Notes: generated by a model from the letters alone, not told the origin. A stretch of DNA of 64,000 nucleotides from Arthrobacter antioxidans (GCF_023100725.1 NZ_CP095501.1:1178001-1242000), one strand, 5' to 3'. Counted from the stretch's first letter, positions 43,216 through 52,124 are shown. A program made the numbers and translations.

Positions 43216-44652
43216 ATGAGCGAGCACGACGTCGATACGGAGACCACGGAGCCGCCGCGGCATCTCGCACGGGTCATCGGCATCACGATGGCCGCCGCCG
43301 TCGGGGGCCTCCTGTTCGGGTTCGACACGGCCGTCATCAACGGTGCGGTCGATTCGATCCAGGCCGACTTCGGGTTGAGCGCGAGCGTCCTCGGGTTCAC
43401 CGTCGCCATCACGCTGCTCGGCTGTGCCGCGGGCGCCTGGTTCGCCGGGGGGCTCGCCGACCGCTGGGGGCGCAAGAAGGTGATGATCGCGGCAGCCTTC
43501 CTGTTCACGATCAACTCCGTCGGATCGGCCTTCGCCGTCTCCGAGTGGGACCTCATGGCCTGGCGCCTCGTCGGAGGTCTGGCGATCGGTATCGCCTCCG
43601 TCATCGTCCCCGGGTACATCGCCGAGATCGCGCCGTCGAAATGGCGCGGGGGACTGGCTTCGGTGCAGCAGCTCGCCATCACGATTGGCATCTTCGTCGC
43701 ACTCCTCTCCGACGCCTCGTTCGCCAGTGCCGCCGGCGGCGCCGGGAACGAGTTCTGGTGGGGCCTGTCCGCCTGGCGCTGGATGCTCCTGGTCGGTGTG
43801 CTCCCCGCCGTCGTCTACGGCGTCCTCGCGCTGATCATCCCCGAGTCGCCGCAGTTCCTCATCCGTGCCGACCGGGACAAGGACGCCGCCCGCATCCTGT
43901 CGCGCGTCTCTGGTGTCAGGGACACCGAGGGCAAGATCCGCCAGATCCGGGAGAGCTTCGAGCGCGAGGACCGTGCGAGCTACCGGGACCTGCGTGGTCC
44001 CGCGCTGGGGCTGCAGCCCATCCTGTGGGTCGGCATGGCCATCGCGGCGCTCCAGCAGCTCGTCGGCATCAACGCGATCTTCTACTACTCCACGACGCTG
44101 TGGAAGTCGGTGGGCTTCAGCGAGAGCGACTCCTTCACGACGTCGGTGATCACCTCGATCATCAACGTCACCATGACGTTCGTCGCCATCTTCTTCGTCG
44201 ACCGCATCGGGCGCCGCAAGCTGCTGCTCGCCGGATCCATCGGCATGACGGTCGGACTGCTCGCGGCGACCCTCGCGTTCCTCCAGGCGGAGGGCACCGG
44301 CGAGGACGTCGCACTGCCCGGGGTCTGGGGCCCGGTCGCCCTCGTGGGCGCGAACCTCTTCGTCATCTTCTTCGCCGCCACCTGGGGCCCGGTCATGTGG
44401 GTCACGCTCGGCGAGATGTTCCCCAACCGCATCCGTTCGATCGCCCTCGGCGTCGCGACGATGGTCAACTGGGTCTTCAACTTCATCGTCACCCTCACCT
44501 TCCCGTGGGTCAGCGCCAACCTCGGCCTGTGGGTCATGTACGCGGCCTTCACGGTCTTCGCCGTCGTGTCCTTCGTGTTCGTCAGGACCAGGCTCCCCGA
44601 GTTCGCGGGCAAGGACCTCGAGGACAACGCCGAGCTCGCGTCGGCACGATGA
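43216..44652 (+). CDS. MFS sugar porter
   Basis: A 478-residue sugar:proton symporter-family protein. Motifs: GGLLFGFDTAVINGAVD after segment 1, GGLADRWGRKK (loop 2-3), PGYIAEIAPSKWRGGL (the PESPR-related PETKG-type region), PESPQFLI after segment 6, QQLVGINAIFYYST in segment 7, and VDRIGRRKLLL (loop 8-9). These place it with XylE/GalP-like porters; the sugar is not visible. ATG at 43216 follows GGGAGAA. Confidence 0.92.
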   Translation: MSEHDVDTETTEPPRHLARVIGITMAAAVGGLLFGFDTAVINGAVDSIQADFGLSASVLGFTVAITLLGCAAGAWFAGGLADRWGRKKVMIAAAFLFTINSVGSAFAVSEWDLMAWRLVGGLAIGIASVIVPGYIAEIAPSKWRGGLASVQQLAITIGIFVALLSDASFASAAGGAGNEFWWGLSAWRWMLLVGVLPAVVYGVLALIIPESPQFLIRADRDKDAARILSRVSGVRDTEGKIRQIRESFEREDRASYRDLRGPALGLQPILWVGMAIAALQQLVGINAIFYYSTTLWKSVGFSESDSFTTSVITSIINVTMTFVAIFFVDRIGRRKLLLAGSIGMTVGLLAATLAFLQAEGTGEDVALPGVWGPVALVGANLFVIFFAATWGPVMWVTLGEMFPNRIRSIALGVATMVNWVFNFIVTLTFPWVSANLGLWVMYAAFTVFAVVSFVFVRTRLPEFAGKDLEDNAELASAR

Positions 44653-44810
44653 CGGGCGCCGGGGAATGCAGGGCGGGCGGCGGTACCGCATGGGGGCGCA
44701 TCGTGCTCCCGGCGACGCCGGGACCGGCGGGCGGCTGACGTGCCCGGGCCCGATGGTAATTTTGGTTCAGCGAATGTCCAGCAAGACACACACGAATGGA
44801 GGCAGGGCCT

Positions 44811-45617
44811 ATGAACAGCTCGGCTAGTACGCGCGGCAAGCGGTCCACAGGCTCACTCTCGCTCTACGGACTGGTCAGGCTGCTTGCGCGCCTGACGCCG
44901 AAGCAGGTCAGCGACGAGGTCTCGATCGCCCTCGAGCAGATGAAGCGGAAGGGCACGAAGGCCGGCATCGCTGCCGCCTTCCTCGTCGTCGCCCTGGTCT
45001 TCATGCTGTTCTTCGCCGTCGCGCTCGTCGTCGCGGCCATCATGGGCCTCGCGGAGATCATGCCCGCCTGGCTGGCAGCCCTGCTGGTGGCGCTGATCTT
45101 CCTCGTCATCGGCGGCATCCTCGCGCTGATCGGGGTCTCCCGCCTCAAGAAGCAGCTCCCGCTGGTGCCCGAGGACGCGATCCGCGGCATCCGCTACGAC
45201 CTCGGCGTGCTCAAGGAGGGCCGCAGCTTCGACCCGGCCACCCTGGACATCAAGAAGCCCAAGGAGGAGAAGAAGCCCAAGGACGCCGACAAGGACACCC
45301 AGCCGAAGGAGCCCACGCCCTCCTACGAGGAGCTGCGCGGCCGCACCGGCGAGCGCCGGATGCACATCGCCGACGCCCGCGATTCCCTCGGTGCGCGCGT
45401 GGACGTCAAGGCACGCGTCGACAAGGCTCGGCACCGCTCGCCCCAGGGCGCGCAGACGGTCGGCAGCCCGACCGCCGGCGACAGGACCGCGGCAGTCGCC
45501 GTCCGGCGCGACGTCCCCCTCAACACGAGCCTGGCCGACCGCTGGAAGCCGCTGAGTGTCCTCGCCGCGTCCGTCGCGGCGATGCTCGTCATGCTGCGCC
45601 GCCTCCTCAGCAAGTAA
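44811..45617 (+). CDS. phage-holin-superfamily (holin-3-like) membrane protein
   Basis: A 268-residue protein with an N-terminal amphipathic part (SLYGLVRLLARLTPKQVSDE), two long membrane helices at about residues 50-115 and a charged, Lys/Asp/Pro-rich C-terminal region (IKKPKEEKKPKDADKD) with a final hydrophobic segment before LRRLLSK. The first part matches the actinobacterial holin-superfamily group (formerly DUF1469), which is chromosomal and not a phage sign. The function is unknown. ATG at 44811 follows GGAGGCAG. Confidence 0.75.
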   Translation: MNSSASTRGKRSTGSLSLYGLVRLLARLTPKQVSDEVSIALEQMKRKGTKAGIAAAFLVVALVFMLFFAVALVVAAIMGLAEIMPAWLAALLVALIFLVIGGILALIGVSRLKKQLPLVPEDAIRGIRYDLGVLKEGRSFDPATLDIKKPKEEKKPKDADKDTQPKEPTPSYEELRGRTGERRMHIADARDSLGARVDVKARVDKARHRSPQGAQTVGSPTAGDRTAAVAVRRDVPLNTSLADRWKPLSVLAASVAAMLVMLRRLLSK

Positions 45618-45636
45618 CAGCGAGTCCGACCGACCG

Positions 45637-45689
45637 ACGGCCGGTCCGCCGATCCCCGCCCGCGAGCGGGGGACGGGGGGCCGGCCGTC
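45637..45689 (+). terminator. GC-rich hairpin after the holin-like gene
   Basis: GACGGCCGG (45637-45645) pairs with CCGGCCGTC (45681-45689), enclosing an inner CCCCGC/GCGGGG stem. No T-run follows. A CATAAT -10-like hexamer at 45696-45701 for the next gene lies directly after it. Confidence 0.6.
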
Positions 45690-45721
45690 TGCCTGCATAA
45701 TGGGACGGGGAGGCACGGGTG

Positions 45722-46345
45722 ATGAGACTGATCGGGGCTGGAGGACGGCCGGGTGGCGATGCCACGGTACTGACGACGGCCTGGACCCTGCCCAACCTCG
45801 TCACCATCGTCCGGTTCCTCGGCGTCCCGCTGTTCGTGTGGTTCATCACGCAGCAACGCTACGGCGCGGCCGTGATCACGCTCGTGGTGATCGGTTCGAC
45901 CGACTGGGTCGACGGGTACCTCGCCCGGCGGCTCAACCAGGTGTCCGTCGTCGGGAAGTGGCTCGACCCGGTCGCCGACCGCACCGCCCTGATCGTGGTG
46001 GCGGTGACCTTCGTCGTCGACGGTATCGCCCCCGCCTGGCTCGTCTGGACCATCGTCATCCCGGACCTCATCCTCATCATCAACGCACTCGTCCTCTTCC
46101 GCGGGCCGCTGCACCTCCCCGTCATCACGGTCGGGAAGATCCGGACCGCGCTGCTGCTGGTCGGAGCGCCGCTGCTCCTGCTGCACGAGGTCGAGGGCTT
46201 CGAGCAGGACTGGATCTCCGGTCTCGCCCAGGTCCTGCTCGCCGCGGGGTGCGTCCTGCACCTCGTCGCGTTCGTGGCCTACTTCATGGCAGCACACCGC
46301 AAGTACCGGCTGGAGCGGGCCGAGCAGCAGTCGTGCCCGCCCTAG
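45722..46345 (+). CDS. CDP-alcohol phosphatidyltransferase
   Basis: A 207-residue membrane enzyme with the family motif D-x2-D-G-x2-A-R-x8-G-x3-D-x3-D, read in STDWVDGYLARRLNQVSVVG and KWLDPVADR. It joins a CDP-diacylglycerol phosphatidyl group to an alcohol; the actual alcohol (glycerol phosphate, inositol phosphate or other) cannot be told. About five membrane helices. ATG at 45722 has GGGGAGG 8 bases upstream; GTG at 45719 is an alternative. Confidence 0.88.
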   Translation: MRLIGAGGRPGGDATVLTTAWTLPNLVTIVRFLGVPLFVWFITQQRYGAAVITLVVIGSTDWVDGYLARRLNQVSVVGKWLDPVADRTALIVVAVTFVVDGIAPAWLVWTIVIPDLILIINALVLFRGPLHLPVITVGKIRTALLLVGAPLLLLHEVEGFEQDWISGLAQVLLAAGCVLHLVAFVAYFMAAHRKYRLERAEQQSCPP

Positions 46346-47208
46346 CCATCGCGCTCGCGCTGCTCGGCGCGGTCTTCCTCGCGTTCGGAGCGCAGCGCCA
46401 GGGCAGCGCCGTCCGGGCGAACACGGGCGGACTGAACCTCAGCTCGTCAGGCTTCACCCGCCTCCTCACCAACCCGCGCTGGCTGTTCGGGCTCCTCCTG
46501 CTCGTCACGGGGACAGCGCTGAACGTGATCGCCCTGTCGCTCGCCAGCCTGACGGTGGTGCAGCCCATCGGGGCCATCGCGCTCGTCATCACCACGATCG
46601 TCAACTCCCGGGACCAGGGCATCCGCCTCAACCGCCCCACCGTCGCCGCGATCACCGCGTGCGTGGCGGGCAGCGCCCTCTTCGTCGTCCTCGCCGTGAA
46701 CGTCACCCGCGAGAACCACGCGATCGAGCCGGCCCAGGAACTGTCGGTGGTGCTCCTGCTGGCGGCCGCGGTCCTGCTGTTCGGTTCCCTGGCCGTGGTG
46801 GGCCGCCACCGCCTCAACGCCTTCGCCTACATCCTGGGGGCCGGCGTCCTCTTCGGGTTCGTCGCCGTCCTGACCAAGATCGTGGCGGGCCACCTGCTCG
46901 AGCCGAACGGCCGGTTCCTGCTCAATGTCCCGATCACCACCCTGCTGGCCCTCGCCGCCGCCGTGGCACTGGGAATCTGGTTCGTGCAGAGCGCCTACGC
47001 GACGGGCCCGCCCGACCTCGTCATCGCAGGCCTCACCGTGATCGACCCGATCGTCGGCATCGCCGTGGGCATCACCATCCTCGACGAACTCCAGCCCGAT
47101 GTCCGGACGGTGACCGCGTTGGGCATGGGCGCGGCAGCCCTCGTTGCTATTGTTGGGGTCGTTGCCCTGGCCCGACACCACCCCGACGTCGTGAAGCGGC
47201 AGCGCTGA
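46333..47208 (+). CDS. DMT-family membrane protein (NIPA/Mg-transporter-like)
   Basis: A 291-residue protein of nine or so membrane helices: ALALLGAVFLAFGAQRQG, a cytoplasmic loop, then LNVIALSLASLTVVQPIGAI, and FGFVAVLTKIVAGHLL. These fit the DMT superfamily, close to NIPA/EamA-like actinobacterial proteins. The GTG at 46333 overlaps the upstream gene by 13 bases, so the two are coupled. Substrate unknown. Confidence 0.77.
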   Translation: MPALAIALALLGAVFLAFGAQRQGSAVRANTGGLNLSSSGFTRLLTNPRWLFGLLLLVTGTALNVIALSLASLTVVQPIGAIALVITTIVNSRDQGIRLNRPTVAAITACVAGSALFVVLAVNVTRENHAIEPAQELSVVLLLAAAVLLFGSLAVVGRHRLNAFAYILGAGVLFGFVAVLTKIVAGHLLEPNGRFLLNVPITTLLALAAAVALGIWFVQSAYATGPPDLVIAGLTVIDPIVGIAVGITILDELQPDVRTVTALGMGAAALVAIVGVVALARHHPDVVKRQR

Positions 47209-47259
47209 TCCGCCCCATCGAAGCACTTGTCCAGCACACCGACGTAGGGATCCCCTTCC

Positions 47260-48489
47260 GTGAGTTACCCGGCTGATTCCAAGCCCCTGACCATCCTGAT
47301 CGCCGCGGACACCTACCCGCCCAACGTGAACGGTGCGGCGCAGTTCGGCTACCGGCTGGCGAAGGGGATGTCAGGACGCGGCCACGCGGTGCACGTCCTC
47401 GCTCCGCGCCCCTCCAACGGCCCGAGCGTCACCGAGCCGGACGGCGACTGGTCCGTCCACCGCCTCCGCTCGCACAGCGTCCCCACGCACGACTACTGGC
47501 GCATCTGCTACCCCTGGGAGATCAAGCGTGACATCAGCCTGCTCTTCGACCGCGTCCAGCCCGACGTCGTCCACATCCAGTGCCACTACATGGTGGGGCA
47601 GTACGCGCTGTACGAGGCTGTGCAGCGGGGCATCCGGGTCGTGGCCACCAACCACTTCATGCCGGAGAACATCAACCCCTTCCTGCCCTTCCCCGAGTGG
47701 TTCAAGAGGATCGTGGCGAAGAACTCGTGGCGCGACATGGGCAGGGTGATGGGCAAGGCCGCCGCCGTCACCACCCCGACGCCGCTGGCCGCGAAGGCCA
47801 TGCACGACCACGCCTTCCTGCGCGAGGTGCTGCCCGTCTCCAACGGCATCGATGCCGCAGCCTACGAGGTCCGGCCGGGCGAGGTCATCGAACCGAACGA
47901 GCACCCGACGGTCCTCTTCGTGGGCCGGCTCGCCGAGGAGAAGCACATCGACGTGCTGATCGACGCCGTCGCCGGGACCCCCGAGCACCTCGACGTGCAC
48001 CTCGAGATCGTGGGAGGTGGCGAGGTGAAGCCGGCGCTGCAGGCGCAGGCCGCACGTCTCGGCATCAGCGACCGCGTCTCGTTCCGCGGCCTGATCGACG
48101 ACGAGGAACTGCGCCGGAGCTACATCCGGGCGTCGCTGTTCTGCCAGCCGGGTACCGCCGAGCTGCAGTCACTCGTCACCCTCGAGGCGATGTCCGCGTC
48201 CACGCCCGTGCTGCTCGCCAACGCCATGGCGCTGCCGCACCTGGTGTCCGACGGCGAGAACGGCTACCTGTTCGAGCCGGGGAACGCCGACGAGCTGGGC
48301 AAGCGCATCACGGAGATCCTCAGCCTCTCCCGCGAGGAGCAGCAGGAGATGGGCGCCGTGAGCCGGGCCATGGTGGGCAAGCACGACATCAACGCGACGC
48401 TGGAGACGTTCGAGGGCCTGTACTACGGGACCCTCTCCTCGCAGCCCCCCGCCCCCCGTGAAGCGGATGTCCCCGTCCGCATACAATAA
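47260..48489 (+). CDS. GT4-family glycosyltransferase
   Basis: A 409-residue GT-B glycosyltransferase. The N-terminal domain starts ILIAADTYPPNVNGAAQFGYR with the acceptor-side Gly-rich loop, the linker has VLFVGRLAEEKHIDVLIDAV, and the donor site shows PGTAELQSLVTLEAMSAST (the E-x7-E motif in EAELQS...LEAM form). This resembles PimB/MgtA-like mannosyl or glucosyl transferases acting on lipids at the membrane. The donor sugar is not visible. GTG start at 47260. Confidence 0.88.
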   Translation: MSYPADSKPLTILIAADTYPPNVNGAAQFGYRLAKGMSGRGHAVHVLAPRPSNGPSVTEPDGDWSVHRLRSHSVPTHDYWRICYPWEIKRDISLLFDRVQPDVVHIQCHYMVGQYALYEAVQRGIRVVATNHFMPENINPFLPFPEWFKRIVAKNSWRDMGRVMGKAAAVTTPTPLAAKAMHDHAFLREVLPVSNGIDAAAYEVRPGEVIEPNEHPTVLFVGRLAEEKHIDVLIDAVAGTPEHLDVHLEIVGGGEVKPALQAQAARLGISDRVSFRGLIDDEELRRSYIRASLFCQPGTAELQSLVTLEAMSASTPVLLANAMALPHLVSDGENGYLFEPGNADELGKRITEILSLSREEQQEMGAVSRAMVGKHDINATLETFEGLYYGTLSSQPPAPREADVPVRIQ

Positions 48490-48498
48490 AACCTGCGT

Positions 48499-48528
48499 CC
48501 GCTGCCGGGACGGTCGTCCCGGCAGCGG
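48499..48528 (+). terminator. strong hairpin after the glycosyltransferase gene
   Basis: CCGCTGCCGGGAC (48499-48511) pairs perfectly with GTCCCGGCAGCGG (48516-48528) around GGTC. No T-run follows. A TACAAT hexamer at 48482-48487 could start the following tRNA, in which case the hairpin lies in its precursor. Confidence 0.6.
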
Positions 48529-48551
48529 CGCACCAGGGGCCCCGCTCCCTG

Positions 48552-48625
48552 GGGGCTGTAGCTCAGCTGGTTAGAGCAGCGGACTCATAATCCGTTTGTC
48601 CTGGGTTCAAGCCCCAGCAGCCCTA
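48552..48625 (+). tRNA. tRNA with CAU anticodon (elongator Met or Ile2)
   Basis: Acceptor GGGGCTG (48552-48558) pairs with CAGCCCT (48618-48624) with a G-U first pair; discriminator A48625. Anticodon CAT at 48586-48588 in loop CTCATAA; T-loop TTCAAGC. It lacks the initiator C1-A72 mismatch. Whether C34 is modified to lysidine (Ile2) or the tRNA is elongator Met cannot be decided by eye. Confidence 0.92.
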
Positions 48626-48648
48626 CGCACCCGGTCGACGACGACCCC

Positions 48649-48683
48649 ACGGATGCGCCGCCCTCCAGGGACGGCGCATCCGT
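48649..48683 (+). terminator. terminator hairpin after the CAU tRNA
   Basis: ACGGATGCGCCG (48649-48660) pairs perfectly with CGGCGCATCCGT (48672-48683) around an 11-base loop, followed by CGTTCCC. Confidence 0.7.
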
Positions 48684-48732
48684 CGTTCCCCGATCCATCG
48701 ATCATGGCCCGGCGGTGCCACTGGCGCCCTAA

Positions 48733-48748
48733 GTTACCCGCGGGTAAC
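48733..48748. promoter_or_regulatory. perfect 16-base palindrome before the acyl-CoA dehydrogenase gene
   Basis: GTTACCCG and CGGGTAAC form a perfect palindrome whose right end overlaps a TAACAT -10-like hexamer (48745-48750), about 82 bases before the start codon. The TTACC-N-GGTAA form is common for TetR-family repressors of acyl-CoA metabolism. No such regulator gene is in the window. Confidence 0.6.
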
Positions 48749-48830
48749 ATTGGGGCGTGGGCGCGTGCCCATTCAGGACTCAGTGGTCGAGGAACAGCTG
48801 GTCGCCGACGACCAGAGTGAGGGGCATCCC

Positions 48831-50021
48831 ATGAGCAGGACGACGATCGACATCGACAACCTCCCGTACGCCGACGGCGACTTCTTCGCCTTCGAGGAGC
48901 TGCTGTCCGACAAGGAGCGCTCCCGGCTGCAGGAGATCCGGGGCTGGCTCACCCGCGAGGTCCGCCCGCATGCCGTCGACTGGTGGAACAAGGGCGTCTT
49001 CCCCCAGGACCTCATCCCGAAGATCGCCGAGCTGGACCCGATGAGCCCGGTCTACCGCCAGGGCTACTCCAACCTCTTCGCCGGCATCACCCATGCCGAG
49101 TTCACCCGCGCCGACACCTCGTTCGCGACCTTCATGGGTGTCCACGACGGGCTCTTCACGGGCTCCATCGAGGCCCTCGCCTCGAAGGAGCAGCAGGAGG
49201 AATGGCTGCCGGACATCTACGCGATGAAGAAGATCGGCGCCTTCGGACTCACCGAGCCGCTCGGCGGCTCCGACGTCGCCGGCGGGACCCGGACGACGGC
49301 GCGCCGGGACGGCGGTTCGTGGGTGCTCAACGGCGCCAAGCGGTGGATCGGCAACGCCACGTTCTCCGACTGGGTGGTCATCTACGCGCGGGACCTCGCG
49401 GACAACCAGGTCAAGGGCTTCATGGTGGACACCACGCTCCCGGGCTTCTCCTCCTCCAAGATCGAGAACAAGATCGCCCTGCGCACCGTCGAGAACGCGG
49501 ACATCGTCCTCGACGACGTGGTCGTCTCCGACGACTTCCACCTGAAGGGCGCCAACAGCTTCCGCGACACGAACAAGGTCCTCAAGGTCACACGCCTGGC
49601 CGTCGGCTGGCAGGCCGTCGGCCAGCAGCTCGCCGCCTTCGACGTCGCCCGCCGGTACGCCGTGGAGCGCGAGCAGTTCGGACGGCCGATCGCCAGCTTC
49701 CAGCTCGTCCAGCAGCAGCTGGTGCTGATCCTGGGCAACGCCATGAGTTCCATGGGCATGATGGTGCGGCTGTCCCAGCTCGAGGACGCGGGCAGGGCGA
49801 AGGACGAGCAGTCCGCCCTCGCCAAGGCGTTCACCACGGCGCGCATGCGCGAGAGCGTCGCGGCGGGACGCAACATCCTCGGAGGCAACGGGATCGTCGT
49901 CGACTACGAGATGGCGAAGATCTTCTCCGACGCCGAGGCGATCTACTCCTACGAGGGCACGCAGGAGATCAACACCCTCGTGGCCGGCCGGTCGATCACG
50001 GGCATCGCCGCGTTCGTCTAG
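48831..50021 (+). CDS. acyl-CoA dehydrogenase (glutaryl-CoA-dehydrogenase-like)
   Basis: A 396-residue FAD enzyme. N-terminal helical domain (EELLSDKERSRLQEIRGWLT), beta domain with AFGLTEPLGGSDVAGGTRTT and WVLNGAKRWIGNATFSD, C-terminal domain with VERYAV-type REQFGRPIASFQLVQQQL and the closing ILGGNGIVVDYEMAK / YSYEGTQEINTLVAGR. The IEDAIYSYEGT segment has Glu at the catalytic base position (YEGT). The pattern without an N-terminal Met-rich insert resembles glutaryl-CoA dehydrogenases, but the substrate is not certain. ATG at 48831 follows GAGGGG. Its stop overlaps the convergent M23 gene by 4 bases. Confidence 0.9.
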   Translation: MSRTTIDIDNLPYADGDFFAFEELLSDKERSRLQEIRGWLTREVRPHAVDWWNKGVFPQDLIPKIAELDPMSPVYRQGYSNLFAGITHAEFTRADTSFATFMGVHDGLFTGSIEALASKEQQEEWLPDIYAMKKIGAFGLTEPLGGSDVAGGTRTTARRDGGSWVLNGAKRWIGNATFSDWVVIYARDLADNQVKGFMVDTTLPGFSSSKIENKIALRTVENADIVLDDVVVSDDFHLKGANSFRDTNKVLKVTRLAVGWQAVGQQLAAFDVARRYAVEREQFGRPIASFQLVQQQLVLILGNAMSSMGMMVRLSQLEDAGRAKDEQSALAKAFTTARMRESVAAGRNILGGNGIVVDYEMAKIFSDAEAIYSYEGTQEINTLVAGRSITGIAAFV

Positions 50022-50689
50022 GCTCCACCGAGTGGCAGCAGTACCGACGGTCGCCGGTCCGTCACGAAGGACAGCGGGTCCACGTACTCGCCGTCCTCGC
50101 GGACACCCCAGTGGAGGCACGGCTCTCCGCAGTGCACCCGACCGGGCCCGCGGGCGGGGCCGTCCGCAGGGTGGGCGTCGAGCGTGGCCACCACCTGCCC
50201 CCGGGCGACGCGCACGCCCCGGGACAGCTCCGTGGAGACGGGCTCGAAGCTGCTGATCCGACCACCGCCGTGGTCGATCGAGAGGATGCCCCGGTCCACC
50301 ACCGTTCCCGCGAAGGACACGACGCCGTCCGCCGGACTCACCACCCGGACGGGTCCGCCGGCGCCGGTGGACAGGTCGACGCCCCGGTGCCCGCGTTTCC
50401 ACTTCTGCGGCGGCCTCTCGAACGGGCGCAGCACCTCGGGTACAGGCTCCAGGGGCCACGACCACTCCGGCACGAACGGTGCCGGACCGGTCCCCTCGCC
50501 GACACCCGACGTGGAGGCAGGGGCAGCAGCGGACGCGGCAGCGGAAGCAGGGGGAGGGATCTCGACTCCGGGCAGGACGCCGACCAGCACTGCGAGGAGG
50601 GCGACGACCACGGCGCGGACGGCATGCCCGCGGGGACCGGCGCGACGACGCCGTGCCCGGGGTGTCGGAGGATCAGGGGGACGGGGCAT
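50018..50689 (-). CDS. M23-family (LytM-like) cell-wall protein, probably degenerate active site
   Basis: A 223-residue protein: an N-terminal membrane anchor or signal (residues about 20-40: AVRAVVVALLAVLVGVLPGV), a Pro/Ala linker and a peptidase M23 domain. The zinc ligands His-x3-Asp are present in KRGHRGVDLS, and the last His in the CLHWGVR segment, but the first His of the usual His-x-His pair is Cys here. LytM proteins with such changes often act as amidase activators or binders rather than endopeptidases. ATG at 50689 is chosen because the upstream frame lacks a signal. Divergent from rpsB. Confidence 0.78.
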   Translation of the reverse strand: MPRPPDPPTPRARRRRAGPRGHAVRAVVVALLAVLVGVLPGVEIPPPASAAASAAAPASTSGVGEGTGPAPFVPEWSWPLEPVPEVLRPFERPPQKWKRGHRGVDLSTGAGGPVRVVSPADGVVSFAGTVVDRGILSIDHGGGRISSFEPVSTELSRGVRVARGQVVATLDAHPADGPARGPGRVHCGEPCLHWGVREDGEYVDPLSFVTDRRPSVLLPLGGA

Positions 50690-50844
50690 GGCTCCAGTCT
50701 GGATCGCCCGTCCGCCGGGGACGCCGGCCGGCGCCCGTATGTGGACATCGCGCAGGGGAGCGGAGGGGATGCGCACCCGCGGGAGGGCCGCCGGGACCGC
50801 CGCCCGGCCGTCCTCGTCGGCCTGATCCGGCATGGTCGCTGTAG

Positions 50845-51121
50845 TACACTGGACACAGCAGTCTGCTGCTCCCACACCCGCGTGCCCCGGCATCGATGGG
50901 GCGTGGAATCCGCAGGCTGACTACGCGTATCTGTGATTCAGCGCCGACGTACGGCGCCGAAGTGCCCACCCTGCGGTCCGGACCAGTCCGGTAGGGGAGG
51001 GCATGTCCATCCGACGACCGGGTACCAGGACGTACCGGCCACCCCGGCCGGCACCGAGACAACCGTCAACAAGCTTCAGGCGGCGCACCGCGCCCGAGCC
51101 GAAGCTGAAGAAAGGCATGAC
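50845..51121 (+). promoter_or_regulatory. rpsB promoter and long 5' leader
   Basis: A TACACT -10 at 50845-50850, with a CTGATC -35-like hexamer 17 bases upstream (50822-50827), puts transcription start near 50857. That leaves a leader of about 265 bases before rpsB. It holds at least one strong hairpin, GCGCCG (50941-50946) and CGGCGC (50952-50957) around ACGTA, and further GC-rich pairs. S2 in other bacteria represses its own operon through such leaders. The bases 50690-50821 hold the promoter side of the M23 gene and nothing else recognised. Confidence 0.55.
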
Positions 51122-52078
51122 ATGCCAGTCGTAACCATGCGCCAGCTGCTCGACAGCGGCGTCCACTTCGGTCACCAGACCCGCCGTTGGAACCCGAAGA
51201 TGAAGCGCTTCATCTTCACCGAGCGCAACGGCATCTACATCATCGATCTCCAGCAGTCGCTGGGCTACATCGACCGCGCCTACGAGTTCGTCAAGGCCAC
51301 CGTCGCCCACGGCGGCACCGTGCTCTTCGTCGGCACCAAGAAGCAGGCCCAGGAAGCGATCGCCGACCAGGCGACGCGCGTCGGCCAGCCCTACGTCAAC
51401 CAGCGTTGGCTCGGCGGCATGCTCACCAACTTCCAGACGGTCTCCAAGCGCATCCAGCGCATGAAGGAACTCGAAGAGATCGACTTCGACGACGTCGCCG
51501 GTTCGGGCCACACCAAGAAGGAGCTCCTGCTCCTCAAGCGTGAGCTCACGAAGCTGCAGAGCAACCTCGGTGGTATCCGCAACCTGACCAAGGCCCCCTC
51601 GGTCGTGTGGGTCGTCGATACCAAGAAGGAGCACCTCGCCATCGACGAGGCGAAGAAGCTCAACATCCCCGTCGTCGCGATCCTCGACACCAACTGCGAT
51701 CCCGACGAGGTGGACTTCCCGATCCCGGGCAACGACGACGCCATCCGCGCCGTCAACCTGCTGACGCGGGTCGTCGCCGACGCCGTGGCCGAGGGCCTCA
51801 TGGCCCGCCACAACCGTTCGGGCAACAACGAGGCCGCTGCCGACGAGCCCATGGCCGAGTGGGAGCGTGAACTGCTCCAGGGCAACTCCGCCGCTGCCGC
51901 GCCCGAGGCGACCGAAGCCGCAGCTCCCGACGCTGCAGCCGAAACCCCCGCCGCCGAGGCCCCCGCCGCCGAGGCTCCCGCCGTCGAGGAGGCGCCCGCA
52001 GGCCTGCAGGCTCCCATCGCCGAGGAAGTCCCCGAAGCAGTAGCTCCCGCCACGGAAGCCGCCAGCGACACCAAGTAG
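51122..52078 (+). CDS. rpsB: 30S ribosomal protein S2
   Basis: A 318-residue S2: [71 protein letters not shown] and [28 protein letters not shown] are all diagnostic. After residue about 255 there is an Ala/Glu/Pro-rich acidic tail of some 60 residues with repeated AAEAPA units, common in actinobacteria. ATG at 51122 follows GAAAGG. Confidence 0.98.
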   Translation: MPVVTMRQLLDSGVHFGHQTRRWNPKMKRFIFTERNGIYIIDLQQSLGYIDRAYEFVKATVAHGGTVLFVGTKKQAQEAIADQATRVGQPYVNQRWLGGMLTNFQTVSKRIQRMKELEEIDFDDVAGSGHTKKELLLLKRELTKLQSNLGGIRNLTKAPSVVWVVDTKKEHLAIDEAKKLNIPVVAILDTNCDPDEVDFPIPGNDDAIRAVNLLTRVVADAVAEGLMARHNRSGNNEAAADEPMAEWERELLQGNSAAAAPEATEAAAPDAAAETPAAEAPAAEAPAVEEAPAGLQAPIAEEVPEAVAPATEAASDTK

Positions 52079-52084
52079 TCCTCG

Positions 52085-52124
52085 ATGCGTAAGGGGTGTG
52101 GGTCAAACCATGCCCCTTACGCAT
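52085..52124 (+). terminator. hairpin between rpsB and tsf
   Basis: ATGCGTAAGGGG (52085-52096) pairs perfectly with CCCCTTACGCAT (52113-52124). No T-run follows, so it may attenuate or be a processing site rather than a full terminator. It lies between two genes normally co-transcribed and could set the S2 to EF-Ts ratio. Confidence 0.7.

Noticed and set aside
44811..45617. holin-like gene as a sign of a prophage
   Set aside because: No other phage gene is near, and this holin-superfamily group is a common chromosomal gene in actinobacteria.
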